Assembly: GCA_002726515.1 (NCBI GenBank)
Contig: PBTE01000077.1
Location: 1-64,000 of the forward strand
Direction of reading: 5' to 3'
DNA from: Planctomycetaceae bacterium
GTDB lineage: Bacteria; Planctomycetota; Planctomycetia; Pirellulales; Pirellulaceae
Length of the DNA: 64,000 nt
Shown: piece by piece, positions 46,101 to 55,353 of the stretch
Numbering within the stretch: the stretch's first letter is position 1
How the letters are laid out: the number at the start of each line of letters is the position of its first letter
Position numbers and translations under genes: made by a program
The notes under the pieces: generated by a model
What the model was told of the DNA's origin: nothing
The model's input: only the letters and a program-made list of their open reading frames with translations
Database searches by the model: none

Positions 46101-47742
46101 CAAACCGGGAGAAGGGGGGGAGTTACCCGGCCCAAAGGTGGATCAAAATATTGCCCGCATACGTTACTCAACACCCGGTGTGGGACTGATCAGTCCGCCT
46201 CCGCATCACGATATTTACTCAATCGAAGACCTGAAGCAGTTGATTCATGACTTGAAGAACGCAAACCCAAGTGCCCGGATCAGTGTGAAATTGGTGTCCG
46301 AAATCGGAGTAGGCACGGTCGCGGCGGGCGTTGCGAAAGGCTTCGCTGACCACATCCTGATCTCAGGAGACAGTGGTGGAACGGGTGCCTCGCCTTTAAC
46401 CAGCATCAAGCATGCAGGGCTGCCCTGGGAATTGGGAATCGCCGAAACCCACCAGACACTCGTTATGAATGATCTCCGTTCGCGCGTCGTCCTGCAAACA
46501 GACGGCCAGTTGAAGACAGGCCGGGACGTGGTGATCGCAGCCATTCTGGGTGCCGAGGAATTTGGATTTTCAACAGCGCCTCTGATTACTCTTGGTTGCA
46601 TCATGATGCGCAAATGTCACTTGAACACTTGCCCAGTCGGAATTGCTACTCAGGATCCGGTCTTACGCGACAAATTTAAAGGAAAACCGGAACACGTCAT
46701 CAACTATTTGTTCATGGTTGCCGAAGAAGCTCGACAAATCATGGCCGGACTGGGAATTGGCTCAATCAATGAACTCATCGGCCGAGTCGATTGTTTGCAG
46801 GTAGACAAGGCAATCAAACACTGGAAAGCGGATGGTATTGACCTGACACCCATTCTGGCCCCGGCGACGAGTCCACATCCGGAGGTGGGAGTTTATTGTC
46901 AAAGGGAACAGGATCACGGGTTGGATAAAGCGCTCGACCATCAGTTGCTCGAACTAGCACAACCGGCCTTGGAACGGGGCGAACAGGTGAGTTTCGAACT
47001 GCCTATCGTCAACACGAACCGCACCGTGGGAACCATTCTAAGTCATGAACTGGCGAAAAAATGGGGTCAACAATGCCTGCCGGATGACACCATACGAGTT
47101 AAGTTCACTGGTTCAGCGGGCCAAAGTTTCGGCGCATTCCTGGCCCGGGGTATTACCCTGGAACTCGAAGGGGATGCCAACGACTATGTCGGAAAAGGAC
47201 TCTCAAGTGGCCGGTTGATTGTTTATCCACCCCGAGAAAGCACCTTTTCTCCCTCAGAAAACATCCTGGTCGGAAATGTCTGTCTCTATGGTGCAACAGG
47301 GGGCGAAGCGTATTTCTGCGGCCAAGCTGCGGAAAGATTTTGCGTGCGTAACTCGGGTGCCCGCGCCGTGATTGAAGGTGTGGGTGACCACGGTTGCGAA
47401 TACATGACAGGTGGCCGAATCGTGATTCTCGGACCTACCGGGAGAAACTTCGCTGCAGGCATGAGTGGCGGAATCGCCTACGTCTGGGCGGCTGATCGCG
47501 ACGCATTCCGGGCAAGTTGCAATTTGGGTATGGTGGCACTCCAAGATTTAGTTGCCCCCGAAGACGTCTTTGAAGTCCGTGAACTGATTGCTGCGCATGC
47601 CAAATATACGGGGTCCGAACTGGCCCTGGACGTGTTAGATCGCTGGGAGCATGTACAAGAACAATTTGTAAAAGTGATGCCCACCGATTACGAACGGGTA
47701 CTTCAGGAAATGAAACGTACGCAGGCAGACGCACCCCATTAG
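43177..47742 (+). CDS. gltB: Glutamate synthase (NADPH) large subunit
   Basis: The ~1521-residue product uses glutamine-derived ammonia to aminate 2-oxoglutarate. From the ATG at 43177 there is a 24-residue propeptide, then Cys25 in DSCGIGFVAQVKG, the expected N-terminal nucleophile after processing. The glutaminase domain spans about 25-420, the central domain about 470-770, and the FMN synthase domain about 830-1200. The 3Fe-4S cysteines are Cys1141, Cys1147 and Cys1152 (CIMMRKCHLNTC). The C-terminal GxGxG beta-helix region is at about 1260-1500 (GATGGEAYFCGQAAERF). A TTG-started extension of five residues exists upstream but is not needed. It is followed after 160 bp by gltD. Confidence 0.97.
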   Translation: MSHRPIWKLPPKQGLYDPAFEHDSCGIGFVAQVKGQRSHQIVLDADRMLQNMDHRGACGCEANTGDGAGILTALPYEFLQKVARDDLQAELPEPGTFAAGLVFLPQKKIEREHCKRTLEKIIAEQGQRLVGWRRVPVDPEKADIGSTARQSAPEIEQLFIAAGEGLKGDAFERQIYLIRKRASHLIRSDENLEQAKMFYICSLSSKVIIYKGMLASFQLLKYFPDLTDPEFTTHLAMVHSRFSTNTFPSWDRAQPCRFMSHNGEINTLRGNVNWMRAREGVMHSDLFGNELPKLFPIIEPDCSDSGTFDNTLEFLLMTGRTLQEAVMMMIPEAWQNHDTMPEDRRTFYEFDSCMMEPWDGPASIAFTDGHYIGAVLDRNGLRPSRYYLTHDDRVIMASEVGAMPVDPAIVKEKGRLQPGRIFLIDFQQGRLIPDEELKSEWAKQRPYSRWLQNQRICLKDLPTEAEAHGFSPETLVQRMRAFGYTVETMQFMLLPLVTELRDPVGSMGNDSALACLSDQPRMLYDYFKQLFAQVTNPAIDSIREEVIMSLECYIGPEGNLLQTTEQHAHRLLIPHPILTNEELASLKHLNHRGWRAKTIHMTWPKSEGKAGLLKTLDHMCAEAEQAIDDGYSLVVLSDRNLAADQVPVSALLACGAVHHHLVRKAKRTRIGIVLETGEAREVHHHCLLVGYGADAINPYLAFEAIWQARREGLLPDKFNDEKIVASYRKGVAKGMLKVMAKMGISTLQSYKGAQIFEAVGLRDEVIERCFAGTASRLQGVNFDVLAEELLRRHAMGYPSNESNGQTDLSNPGEFHWRAEGERHMWDPRSIADIQVAARSNDQEAYWRFARHANEDAHTRCALRGLLQIQKKPAAEQLPLDDVQPASEIVKRFCTGAMSFGSISSEAHETLALAMNRLGGKSNTGEGGEDPERFQPFPNGDSKRSAIKQVASGRFGVTIWYLANADELQIKISQGAKPGEGGELPGPKVDQNIARIRYSTPGVGLISPPPHHDIYSIEDLKQLIHDLKNANPSARISVKLVSEIGVGTVAAGVAKGFADHILISGDSGGTGASPLTSIKHAGLPWELGIAETHQTLVMNDLRSRVVLQTDGQLKTGRDVVIAAILGAEEFGFSTAPLITLGCIMMRKCHLNTCPVGIATQDPVLRDKFKGKPEHVINYLFMVAEEARQIMAGLGIGSINELIGRVDCLQVDKAIKHWKADGIDLTPILAPATSPHPEVGVYCQREQDHGLDKALDHQLLELAQPALERGEQVSFELPIVNTNRTVGTILSHELAKKWGQQCLPDDTIRVKFTGSAGQSFGAFLARGITLELEGDANDYVGKGLSSGRLIVYPPRESTFSPSENILVGNVCLYGATGGEAYFCGQAAERFCVRNSGARAVIEGVGDHGCEYMTGGRIVILGPTGRNFAAGMSGGIAYVWAADRDAFRASCNLGMVALQDLVAPEDVFEVRELIAAHAKYTGSELALDVLDRWEHVQEQFVKVMPTDYERVLQEMKRTQADAPH

Positions 47743-47753
47743 GGTGGTTGCCC

Positions 47754-47884
47754 GGGTCAGGGAAAATTCCCTTGACCCTGGCATAGCAGGCATCCCGCCG
47801 GGAAACGGGGTCCTGCCTTGCGACGTGGTCTTTCCAGAACAGTTCGCCAGCGGGGAGTACGAGAGGGTCGGCCTTGAGGCCGGC
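47754..47884 (+). promoter_or_regulatory. Three consecutive hairpins in the gltB-gltD intercistronic region
   Basis: Read on the plus strand, three inverted repeats lie between the gltB stop and the gltD ribosome binding site. The first is 47754-47778 (GGGTCA-GGGAA paired with TTCCC-TTGACCC, one bulge). The second is 47786-47816 (GCAGG...CCTGC with an inner CCCG/CGGG). The third is 47867-47884 (GTCGGCC, TTGA loop, GGCCGGC). None has a T-run, so they are not classical terminators. They may stabilise the gltB mRNA 3' end, tune the gltB:gltD ratio, or be processing sites. GGAG at 47892-47895 is the gltD ribosome binding site, just past hairpin 3. Confidence 0.6.
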
Positions 47885-47902
47885 TCGAAGCGGAGATATT
47901 GA

Positions 47903-49456
47903 ATGGGTAAACCAACCGGATTTCAGGAATTTGATCGGCAGGTCGTCCCCTACCGTGAACCACTGGTCCGCATTCAGGATTTCGGGGAAATCTACACAAC
48001 TCCACTGGAAGAACACCTGCACACTCAAGGTGCCCGCTGCATGGATTGCGGTGTGCCGTTCTGTCAGTCCAGCAACGGCTGCCCGATTGACAATTTGATT
48101 CCGGAGTGGAACGACCTGATCTACAGGGGTCGTTGGCAAGATGCTCTGAATCGGCTTCACAAAACAAACAATTTTCCAGAATTCACAGGACGCACCTGCC
48201 CCGCTCCCTGCGAAGGGGCCTGTGTGCTGGGCATCAATGAGCCGCCGGTGACAATCAAGAACATCGAAAATGCCATTATCGATCGTGGTTTCAGCGAAGG
48301 TTGGGTACTACCTCATCCTCCTGCAACCAGAACGGGAAAACAGGTGGCCATCGTGGGTTCCGGACCGGCAGGTCTGGCCGCGGCCGCTCAACTCAACAGC
48401 GTGGGACACAATGTAACAGTCTATGAACGGGCCGATCGCATTGGCGGGCTGTTGATGTATGGTATCCCCAACATGAAACTCGACAAGAGCATCGTTCAAC
48501 GGCGTGTCAATCTACTCGCAGAGGAAGGCGTCAAATTTGTGACGTGTACTCATGTGGGAAAATCCGAGGAATTTCCAGAGGGACACATGACCTCCGTCAT
48601 GACTGAACGCGGCTGTCAGATTGAGTTCATCGATCCACGTCAGTTGCTGGATCAAAACGATGCCCTCCTGTTGACCACCGGCGCCACTCGTCCCTTCGAC
48701 CCCGTGGCCAATTGTCCCGGCCGTGACCTGAAGGGCATCTACTTTGCAATGGATTTCCTGACGCGGAATACCAAAAGTCTTCTCGATTCGAATCTCGAAG
48801 ATCAAGCATACACTTCCGCTTCCGGAAAACACGTGGTCGTCATCGGAGGAGGGGACACGGGAGCCGACTGCATCGGAACCTCCCTGCGGCACGGTTGTAA
48901 CAGTATGGTGAACTTCGAATTACTGGTCCAACCCCCGGCTCAACGTGCTGCCAACAATCCGTGGCCGACCTGGCCTCGCATTTTCCGGGTTGACTATTCA
49001 CATGCTGAAACCAAGGCACAATTCAACAAGGATCCGCGGGCCTTCTGTGTCATGACCAAAGAATTCCTTGGCAATGGCACCGATCGGGTCCGGGCAGTAA
49101 AAACGGTAGAGGTTGACTGGACCAAATCTACTGACAAATCACCTTTCAGCGAGGTCCCCGATAGCGAACGGGAATGGCCAGCTGATCTGATTCTGTTAGC
49201 GACGGGATTTGTAGGTCCCGAAAAAGGTGTGGGAGAAATGCTGGGGCTAGAAATGCAAAATCCTCGCGGCAACTGGGAAACATTCCAGGCAAACCATGGC
49301 CCTTTTGCAACCAACATCGAAGGTGTTTTTGCCGCGGGCGACTGCCGGAGAGGCCAATCACTCGTTGTCTGGGCTATTAACGAAGGTCGTGGTGCCGCCC
49401 GGTCCGTGGATGAGTACCTGATGAATGTCAGCTCGCTTCCCGTGCAGGGCCCATAG
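47903..49456 (+). CDS. gltD: Glutamate synthase small subunit
   Basis: The 517-residue product passes electrons from NAD(P)H through FAD and iron-sulphur clusters to GltB. Cluster-ligand cysteines are visible at 46, 49, 54 and 60 ([15 protein letters not shown]) and at 99, 103 and 107 (CPAPCEGAC). The FAD-binding loop [17 protein letters not shown] is at about 148-164, and the NAD(P)-binding loop is [17 protein letters not shown], then [20 protein letters not shown] closes the FAD domain. Length is normal. The ribosome binding site GGAG is seven bases before the ATG. It forms an operon with gltB. Confidence 0.97.
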   Translation: MGKPTGFQEFDRQVVPYREPLVRIQDFGEIYTTPLEEHLHTQGARCMDCGVPFCQSSNGCPIDNLIPEWNDLIYRGRWQDALNRLHKTNNFPEFTGRTCPAPCEGACVLGINEPPVTIKNIENAIIDRGFSEGWVLPHPPATRTGKQVAIVGSGPAGLAAAAQLNSVGHNVTVYERADRIGGLLMYGIPNMKLDKSIVQRRVNLLAEEGVKFVTCTHVGKSEEFPEGHMTSVMTERGCQIEFIDPRQLLDQNDALLLTTGATRPFDPVANCPGRDLKGIYFAMDFLTRNTKSLLDSNLEDQAYTSASGKHVVVIGGGDTGADCIGTSLRHGCNSMVNFELLVQPPAQRAANNPWPTWPRIFRVDYSHAETKAQFNKDPRAFCVMTKEFLGNGTDRVRAVKTVEVDWTKSTDKSPFSEVPDSEREWPADLILLATGFVGPEKGVGEMLGLEMQNPRGNWETFQANHGPFATNIEGVFAAGDCRRGQSLVVWAINEGRGAARSVDEYLMNVSSLPVQGP

Positions 49457-49699
49457 AGACAGGGGTATTTCAAGCTCCTGCGAAATATTTTCATCAACGC
49501 GGCTTGCATCCTCCCATCGGTTGCGAAGAATAATTCCTCAAAGTGGTTTCCAATTGCCTCGTGACGACCTTCACCCCTCTTTTGGCAAGGGGCCTCTCGG
49601 AGTGCAACCCGCCCAGTTAGAATTTGGAGCGAGCTTGGAAATCCCCAGCGATCGCTGCCGCCTCACCTCGACAGGTTCACCTGCTCCTGGCTTGCGGCA

Positions 49700-51361
49700 A
49701 TGCCTGCCAGGAAAGCCTACAAAGTGAAGAAATCTGACGCGACCCGATTGGCGACGATTATGCGTGAAGAGGTGCAGCGCGCCGTGACACAAATTCGTTT
49801 TTCCGGACACCCCAAACCTTTTTACATTTCCTTCCTGGTGCGAGATGAAAACGTCCGACAAATCAAGGCTTCTTATGGCAGCCTGTCGGCTGATTCCGAG
49901 GAACGAAAACGAACTGGCTACTGCGATGTGCACGTTGGTTCCTATCGTCATGACCAAGTTCAGGATGGGGGACTTTACGACAATTCACAAGACGACGACT
50001 CGTATTCCTACATTGATCTCCCCTTCGGCCAGCGCGACTCGGGAATTCGTCATGGGTTGTGGCGCCAAGCCGAAGTGCGCTATCGAGAGGCAGTCGAGGC
50101 TTACGCAGCCAAGAAGTCTTATGAGTTGACTTACGTGGACCGTAATCGAAATTTTTTTTCCTTTGAAAAGACACCTGCTATTGAAGATGTTCGCTGGAAA
50201 AAGTCACCTGGTGTCGACTCAGCTTACTGGTCTCGTTTCGTCGAAATGACTTCCTTGATAGTACGTGATTTTCCTGAAGTCAAAGAATCACATGTTCTCT
50301 TCAAGGCACATAATCGTGTTCATGTCTTCGTAAATTCGGAAGGCCGTTTGATTGTCCAGTGTTTGCCCCTGTGGTCTGTTTCGTGTTTTCTCTGGCTGTT
50401 ACCTCCCTCGGGAGATGCACTTTCGTGGACGATCAGCCACTTCACCACTCGTCCGGATGAACTGCCTGATGTGCGTGCTTTTCGACGGGAGATTCGTGAG
50501 ACTGTGGAGAAATTGAAATCCCTTGCCCGGGCCCCGGCGCTCCGATCTTATTCCGGCCCCGTCTTGCTGGATCCCATACCGGCAGGCCTGCTGGTACATG
50601 AAGCCCTGGGACATCGGCTCGAAGGAAACCGAATGCTTTGCACTGGTGAAGGGCAAACATTTCGCGACAGTGTGAATCAAAACATCCTCCCGCCCTATTT
50701 ATCCATCGAAGACGATCCCGGGTTGAAAGATTTTCAAGGCCGTTCCCTCGTGGGTCACTATCGTTACGATGACGAAGGCGTCGCCGGAGAAAAAACGAAA
50801 CTTGTGGAACATGGAGTCTTGAAAACTTTCCTCACGTCGCGCGCCGGAATCTCCAGTCGCCATCGTTCCAATGGACACGGTCGCAATGAACGCCACGAGC
50901 GAACCATCAGTCGCATGGCGGTAACGCGCGTCATCAGTGAGAATGGGAAAAGCGATGCTGAAATGAAACAAGCCCTGATCGAAGAAGTCCAGCGGCAGAA
51001 CCTCCCCTATGGTATTCGCATTCTCTCGGCCACGGGTGGTGAAACGGCCACCGAATCCTACAACTTCCAGGCATTTCTGGGAGAAATCAATATGGCTGCT
51101 CGAGTCTTTCCCGACGGACGCGAGGAACTGGTGCGAGGAGTCGACTTTGTTGGCACACCATTGAACGCTACACGCACCGTCGCAGCAGCAGGTAATCGCT
51201 ACGAAGTTGACAATGCTTACTGTGGAGCCGAGTCGGGCTGGGTGCCGGTCAGCACGATCAGTCCCTCGTTGCTCATTACCCACCTCGAGCTACAGGCAAA
51301 ATCAGATCCGCCTTACAGCCAACCCTGCTATCCAATCCCCTGGGAAGTACAATCTCAGTAG
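49700..51361 (+). CDS. TldD/PmbA-family metalloprotease (TldD-like)
   Basis: The 553-residue product is a TldD-type zinc protease. The C-terminal half carries the metal motif HEALGH with the following RLEGNRM (His near residue 300), a third ligand region farther on, and a C-terminal beta sandwich ending near SGWVPVSTISPSLLITHLEL. The N-terminal ~200 residues form the usual alpha/beta substrate-clamp domain (SFLVRDENVRQIKASYGSLS). TldD with TldE unfolds and cleaves unstructured peptides, for example in maturation of peptide natural products. No tldE/pmbA partner lies in this window. The start has no clear ribosome binding site. Confidence 0.9.
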   Translation: MPARKAYKVKKSDATRLATIMREEVQRAVTQIRFSGHPKPFYISFLVRDENVRQIKASYGSLSADSEERKRTGYCDVHVGSYRHDQVQDGGLYDNSQDDDSYSYIDLPFGQRDSGIRHGLWRQAEVRYREAVEAYAAKKSYELTYVDRNRNFFSFEKTPAIEDVRWKKSPGVDSAYWSRFVEMTSLIVRDFPEVKESHVLFKAHNRVHVFVNSEGRLIVQCLPLWSVSCFLWLLPPSGDALSWTISHFTTRPDELPDVRAFRREIRETVEKLKSLARAPALRSYSGPVLLDPIPAGLLVHEALGHRLEGNRMLCTGEGQTFRDSVNQNILPPYLSIEDDPGLKDFQGRSLVGHYRYDDEGVAGEKTKLVEHGVLKTFLTSRAGISSRHRSNGHGRNERHERTISRMAVTRVISENGKSDAEMKQALIEEVQRQNLPYGIRILSATGGETATESYNFQAFLGEINMAARVFPDGREELVRGVDFVGTPLNATRTVAAAGNRYEVDNAYCGAESGWVPVSTISPSLLITHLELQAKSDPPYSQPCYPIPWEVQSQ

Positions 51362-51594
51362 TTTTTCTAGAACCAGACGCTCGCGGCCCAAGCGGGTCCA
51401 GGAGTCCAAAACCCTGAATGCCAGGTACGTCATTTATTGATCCTGCATCATCCCACAAGTAAACTAAGATTGAGGAAACCGGTCCGTAAGCATCGCAACT
51501 GGAGCGACTACCTCCCGGAGTGCCGCCGTTTCCTGATTGAACACAAGTTGCTCGTTTCGATAACTGATCTCGGGTAGTCGTCTGGATTGATCGC

Positions 51595-52710
51595 ATGCCA
51601 CGCGTTTTTTTTCTGACGTTTCTGACAGGACTGGCTTGCAACCATGCCTTACGGGCACCAGAGCCAACCGTGCAATTGATCGACAATTCAGTTGGCTTCA
51701 CTCAAGTTATCGATTTGAATGAAAGTGGAAACGTACTGGGCACTCGAGAGGTAACTGTTGAACCGTCGGGGTTGGCGGCGGAATCGTACTATTGGCAAAA
51801 CAATCGACAGCTCAAGATTAAATTGCTGGCTGGCTATACGAACATCGAACCACAGGCGCTAAGTGACACGGGTCTCGTTGTTGGTTACGCAACACGTTTT
51901 GTTGGAAACCCCGCAGGTAACATGCAGGCTTTCTTGTGGGATGTAACAACGGATGAACCCCTGGGCCTGGAAACATTGGTCGGCTATCGAACTTCCCATG
52001 CGTGCGCTGTTAACAAGAACGGCACAGTCATTTCCGGATACGTGGTCGGTTCGGACCCTCCACGGATGGTGCCTTGTGTCTGGAAAAGGATCGACGGTAA
52101 CTGGAAGAACATCGTGTTACCCACAACGGATCAATATAATCCGTCTCTACACAGCAGCCGGGTTCTGGTCAGTCCAGATGGAAACCAAATCGCAGCCTGC
52201 ATAACTTCGAATAGCCCGACAGGACAACTTACGTCCTCTCATAGGTCGCTTTGCGTCTGGAGGGTTCAGGCTGATGGGTCCTGGGAGCCTTCAGAGGTCT
52301 ACCAAGCCACACTGAGACTGTCGGCCATCAATGATCTGGGAATGATTGTTGGTTCTCGCACCGTGAAAACAGTTCGACAGGCCTTTGTATGGGATCCGGC
52401 ACACGGCTTTCAGATGCTCGGTTTGTTAGAGGGAGATGAAAGTGCCGAGGCACTCGATGTGAACAACAAAGGCCTTGTCGTCGGTTACAGCGACGATCCA
52501 CACGGTCCCTCAGGAGGTCCTCAAGCCTTCATCTGGAAAGATGGAAAACTGCTCGCACTCGAATTCCCTCTCCCAACTCTTTATAGCTCGGCCACGACTG
52601 TGACGGATTCTGGTATGATTGGAGGGTTTCTACAAACATCACCGGACAATGAAAGCGAAGCCAGTAAAACTTTGTCCTTTGTTTTTTCCATGCCAAAGCA
52701 TCTGCGGTGA
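51595..52710 (+). CDS. HAF-repeat-like beta-propeller-type protein
   Basis: The 371-residue product has an N-terminal signal-like segment (VFFLTFLTGLACNHALRA) and at least five repeats of the HAF type. Each has an N-x-x-G-x-V-x-G core followed by an aromatic FxW strand: LNESGNVLG, SDTGLVVGYA, NKNGTVISGYV, NDLGMIVGSR, NNKGLVVGYSD, DSGMIGGF. The paired strands read AFLW, AFVW or AFIW. Such proteins are secreted and of unknown function. The gene ends 22 bp before the E1 dehydrogenase start, so the two could share a transcript although no functional link is evident. Confidence 0.75.
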   Translation: MPRVFFLTFLTGLACNHALRAPEPTVQLIDNSVGFTQVIDLNESGNVLGTREVTVEPSGLAAESYYWQNNRQLKIKLLAGYTNIEPQALSDTGLVVGYATRFVGNPAGNMQAFLWDVTTDEPLGLETLVGYRTSHACAVNKNGTVISGYVVGSDPPRMVPCVWKRIDGNWKNIVLPTTDQYNPSLHSSRVLVSPDGNQIAACITSNSPTGQLTSSHRSLCVWRVQADGSWEPSEVYQATLRLSAINDLGMIVGSRTVKTVRQAFVWDPAHGFQMLGLLEGDESAEALDVNNKGLVVGYSDDPHGPSGGPQAFIWKDGKLLALEFPLPTLYSSATTVTDSGMIGGFLQTSPDNESEASKTLSFVFSMPKHLR

Positions 52711-52732
52711 AACTTAGATTCGAGTCACACTC

Positions 52733-54952
52733 ATGACAAACCACAATCAAGTGTCCAACACGGATTTCTTCACTGGAAACGATTACCCCAATATCACAAA
52801 GATCCAGAGCGACAGCGCCTACTGGGAAAACCAGGGTGCGGACCAACTAGTGTGGGGTTATTTCTGCCTGGAATTGATTCGCCAGTTTGAGCAGAAATTG
52901 TTGGAAAGAGACATCGAACGGATTGTTCATGGACCAATCCATAGTAGCGTCGGACAGGAGGCCGTGGCGGTTGGTACGGCGATGGCACTCAGCAGTGAAG
53001 ACAAAATCACATCCACCCATCGTGCTCACCATCACTTTCTCGCCAAAGCGGTCGCCCATTACGGACCACCCAGCAAAGATATTCTTTCTTTGGCGGACAG
53101 CGAGATCTTGAAAGAATGTGTTCGTCGCACGATGGCCGAAATCATGGGACTGAATGCTGGTTGGGTAGCGGGTCGTGGGGGATCGATGCACCTGTTCGAC
53201 GACGCCTCCGGCAACATTGGAACTCAAGCCATCGTAGCAGGAAATGTTCCTTACGCCTCGGGAATTGCGTTCGCTGAAAAATTTCGCGGCACGGGAAATG
53301 TTGCGCTGGCATTCTTTGGCGACGGAGCCGTTTCGATTGGACCTTATCACGAGGGAATTTGTATTTCTAAGGTCTATCAATTGCCCACCATTTTCTTCAT
53401 CGAAAACAATCTTTACGGAGTCTCGACCAATGTACGTGAAGCCACATCATTAGGTGATCTGGCAATTCGTGCTGCCGGTTACAACATCCCTGGTTTGATC
53501 GTCGACGGTATGAACCCCTTGGCCGTCAAACGAGCCGTGGAACTAGCGAAAGCACATGCGGTCGCTGGAAACGGCCCGGTCATGATCGAGGCTAAAACTT
53601 ACCGCTACTTCCACCAGTCGGGTGGCATGCCAGGCAGTGCCTTTGGCTACCGTACGAAGAAGGAAGAGGAGGCTTGGGCCGCGCGCGACCCCTTGAACAC
53701 CGCTCCGCGCGCCCTCGTTCGACATGGTCTGTTAGGACAGCACGATGTCGACGCAATTCACAAGATGGCGTCCGACCTGGTCGCCGATGCGGTTGAATTT
53801 TGCACCGAAATGGACGAGAACGAAAAACGTCAGGCTCGTCCAGACCTGGTACCCGACCCATCGATTGCGTCGACGTGCCTCTGGAGCGACGGTTACGAAT
53901 TCGAGGGAATTTCTTTTCGAGATCACTCGCATTTCACCGAGACTCGCAACGTCAAAGTGGTCACGGCAAAATCAAAAGTGATCGCCCGCTGGATGGAAAC
54001 TGATCCGGAGACGTTTGTTGCAGGTGAAGACGTAGCCAACTTGAAAGGTGGTCCCTACGGAGCCACCCGAGACGCTGTCAAGCAATTTCCAGACCGAGTG
54101 CTGAACGCACCCATTGCTGAAGGCGGCTTCGTCGGTTTGGGCCATGGGGCAGCCGTGTCGGGTATGCGACCGATCATAGAGATCATGTTTTGCGACTTTG
54201 CACTGATTGCCGCCGACGAACTGTTCAACCAGGTCGCCACCTGCCGTTACATGTATAACGGACGAGTTGATGTCCCGCTGGTCGTTCGCTCACGATGTTC
54301 CGCCGGACGCGGTTACGGAGCTCAACACAGCGGCGACACGGTCGGACTGTTTGCCCTTTTTCCAGGCTGGAGGATCGTGGCTCCCACAACTCCTTTCGAC
54401 TACATTGGCCTGTTCAACAGCGCCATGCGGAGCCTGGATCCTGTCTTGGTGATGGAACATCACGAAGTGGATCTCATCGAAGGTCCAGTTCCGGTGGACG
54501 ATCTGGATTATTGTATTCCACTGGGATCTGCGGCAATTCCCCGTTCAGGGACCGACCTGACAATCGTAGCTTATTTGAGCATGGTTCCGCGTGTCCTGCG
54601 AATCGCCGAGGAATTGGCGTCTGAAGAAGGAATTGACATCGAAGTCATCGATCTCCGCAGCTTGGACCACGACAGTCTCGACTTCGATACAGTCCTGTCA
54701 AGCGTCAAGAAAACCGGCCAAGTGCTGATCGTTGAACAGGCAATGGAAACCCAAAGTCTGGGTCCTTTCATCGCAACACAAATTCACGAGCGGGCTCAGG
54801 ACCAGCTCAAGCAGCCCGTGCGGAGACTGCACAGCCTGTCGGTACCGATTCCCGTCTCGCTGGTTCAAGAAAGAACTGTGTTGATAAGTGATGAAAAGAT
54901 TCGTGAAGGAATTTTGCAAACCGTCAAGCGGACCGCTTCGATTTCCACTTAG
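52733..54952 (+). CDS. Fused E1 alpha-beta thiamine-diphosphate dehydrogenase (2-oxoacid/acetoin type)
   Basis: The 739-residue product joins both E1 subunits of a 2-oxoacid dehydrogenase complex: alpha at about 35-375 and beta at about 405-735. The alpha half has the thiamine-diphosphate motif FFGDGAVSIGPYHEGIC, with the closing Asn pair in IENNLYG (GDG near 196-198). HRAHHHFLAKAV and GRGGSMH match E1 alpha. The beta half has VAGEDVANLKGGPYGATR, GFVGLGHGAAVSGMRPIIEI and PLVVRSRCSAGRGYGAQHS. It decarboxylates a 2-oxoacid or cleaves acetoin and passes the acyl group to a lipoyl E2; the substrate cannot be read from the sequence. No E2 or E3 gene lies in the window, so it must borrow them from elsewhere. 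It is the second possible member of the HAF-repeat transcript. Confidence 0.88.
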   Translation: MTNHNQVSNTDFFTGNDYPNITKIQSDSAYWENQGADQLVWGYFCLELIRQFEQKLLERDIERIVHGPIHSSVGQEAVAVGTAMALSSEDKITSTHRAHHHFLAKAVAHYGPPSKDILSLADSEILKECVRRTMAEIMGLNAGWVAGRGGSMHLFDDASGNIGTQAIVAGNVPYASGIAFAEKFRGTGNVALAFFGDGAVSIGPYHEGICISKVYQLPTIFFIENNLYGVSTNVREATSLGDLAIRAAGYNIPGLIVDGMNPLAVKRAVELAKAHAVAGNGPVMIEAKTYRYFHQSGGMPGSAFGYRTKKEEEAWAARDPLNTAPRALVRHGLLGQHDVDAIHKMASDLVADAVEFCTEMDENEKRQARPDLVPDPSIASTCLWSDGYEFEGISFRDHSHFTETRNVKVVTAKSKVIARWMETDPETFVAGEDVANLKGGPYGATRDAVKQFPDRVLNAPIAEGGFVGLGHGAAVSGMRPIIEIMFCDFALIAADELFNQVATCRYMYNGRVDVPLVVRSRCSAGRGYGAQHSGDTVGLFALFPGWRIVAPTTPFDYIGLFNSAMRSLDPVLVMEHHEVDLIEGPVPVDDLDYCIPLGSAAIPRSGTDLTIVAYLSMVPRVLRIAEELASEEGIDIEVIDLRSLDHDSLDFDTVLSSVKKTGQVLIVEQAMETQSLGPFIATQIHERAQDQLKQPVRRLHSLSVPIPVSLVQERTVLISDEKIREGILQTVKRTASIST

Positions 54953-55353
54953 GAACGATCCCGCAAAGTCGTACCGATATCAGAAGCTGCCCAGCTGCGG
55001 CCGATGGAAAAACCGGGAATAATCGTTGACCTCGTGCTCCAATTTCACCTCCGCTACACCGCACCGCCCGAAGGGCCACTGGCGGGCATCAAAGCGGCAG
55101 GCAAATAGAAAACGCCCGCTTTTCAGGTGGAAAACAGAGTTGGCTGACATCCGTGGCTGGATGAGAGATCCTAAATGCTTTTTCCAAGTAGGCGGTCAGC
55201 CCTGGCTGAAAAATGGTCACATCGACAACATTTGTCGTGAGACGAGACTGGCTACTTCGTGAGCGCGACATGTTCCGTAGCCAAATCTTGAAATAATAAA
55301 GTCGGTAGGATATCTTGACTGACTACCACTTCTCCGTACCAAGGAGTTCCGAG
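54953..55353. other. Gene-free gap between E1 and PhyH-family genes
   Basis: These 401 bp contain only short frames with no recognisable protein character. The promoter of the PhyH-family gene should lie here; AAGGAG at 55341-55346 is its ribosome binding site. No strong terminator for the E1 gene was found. Confidence 0.4.

Noticed and set aside
47435-48160. 241-codon minus-strand frame across the gltB-gltD junction
   Set aside because: It is a shadow of the two glutamate synthase genes and their hairpin-rich gap; its sequence does not look like a protein.
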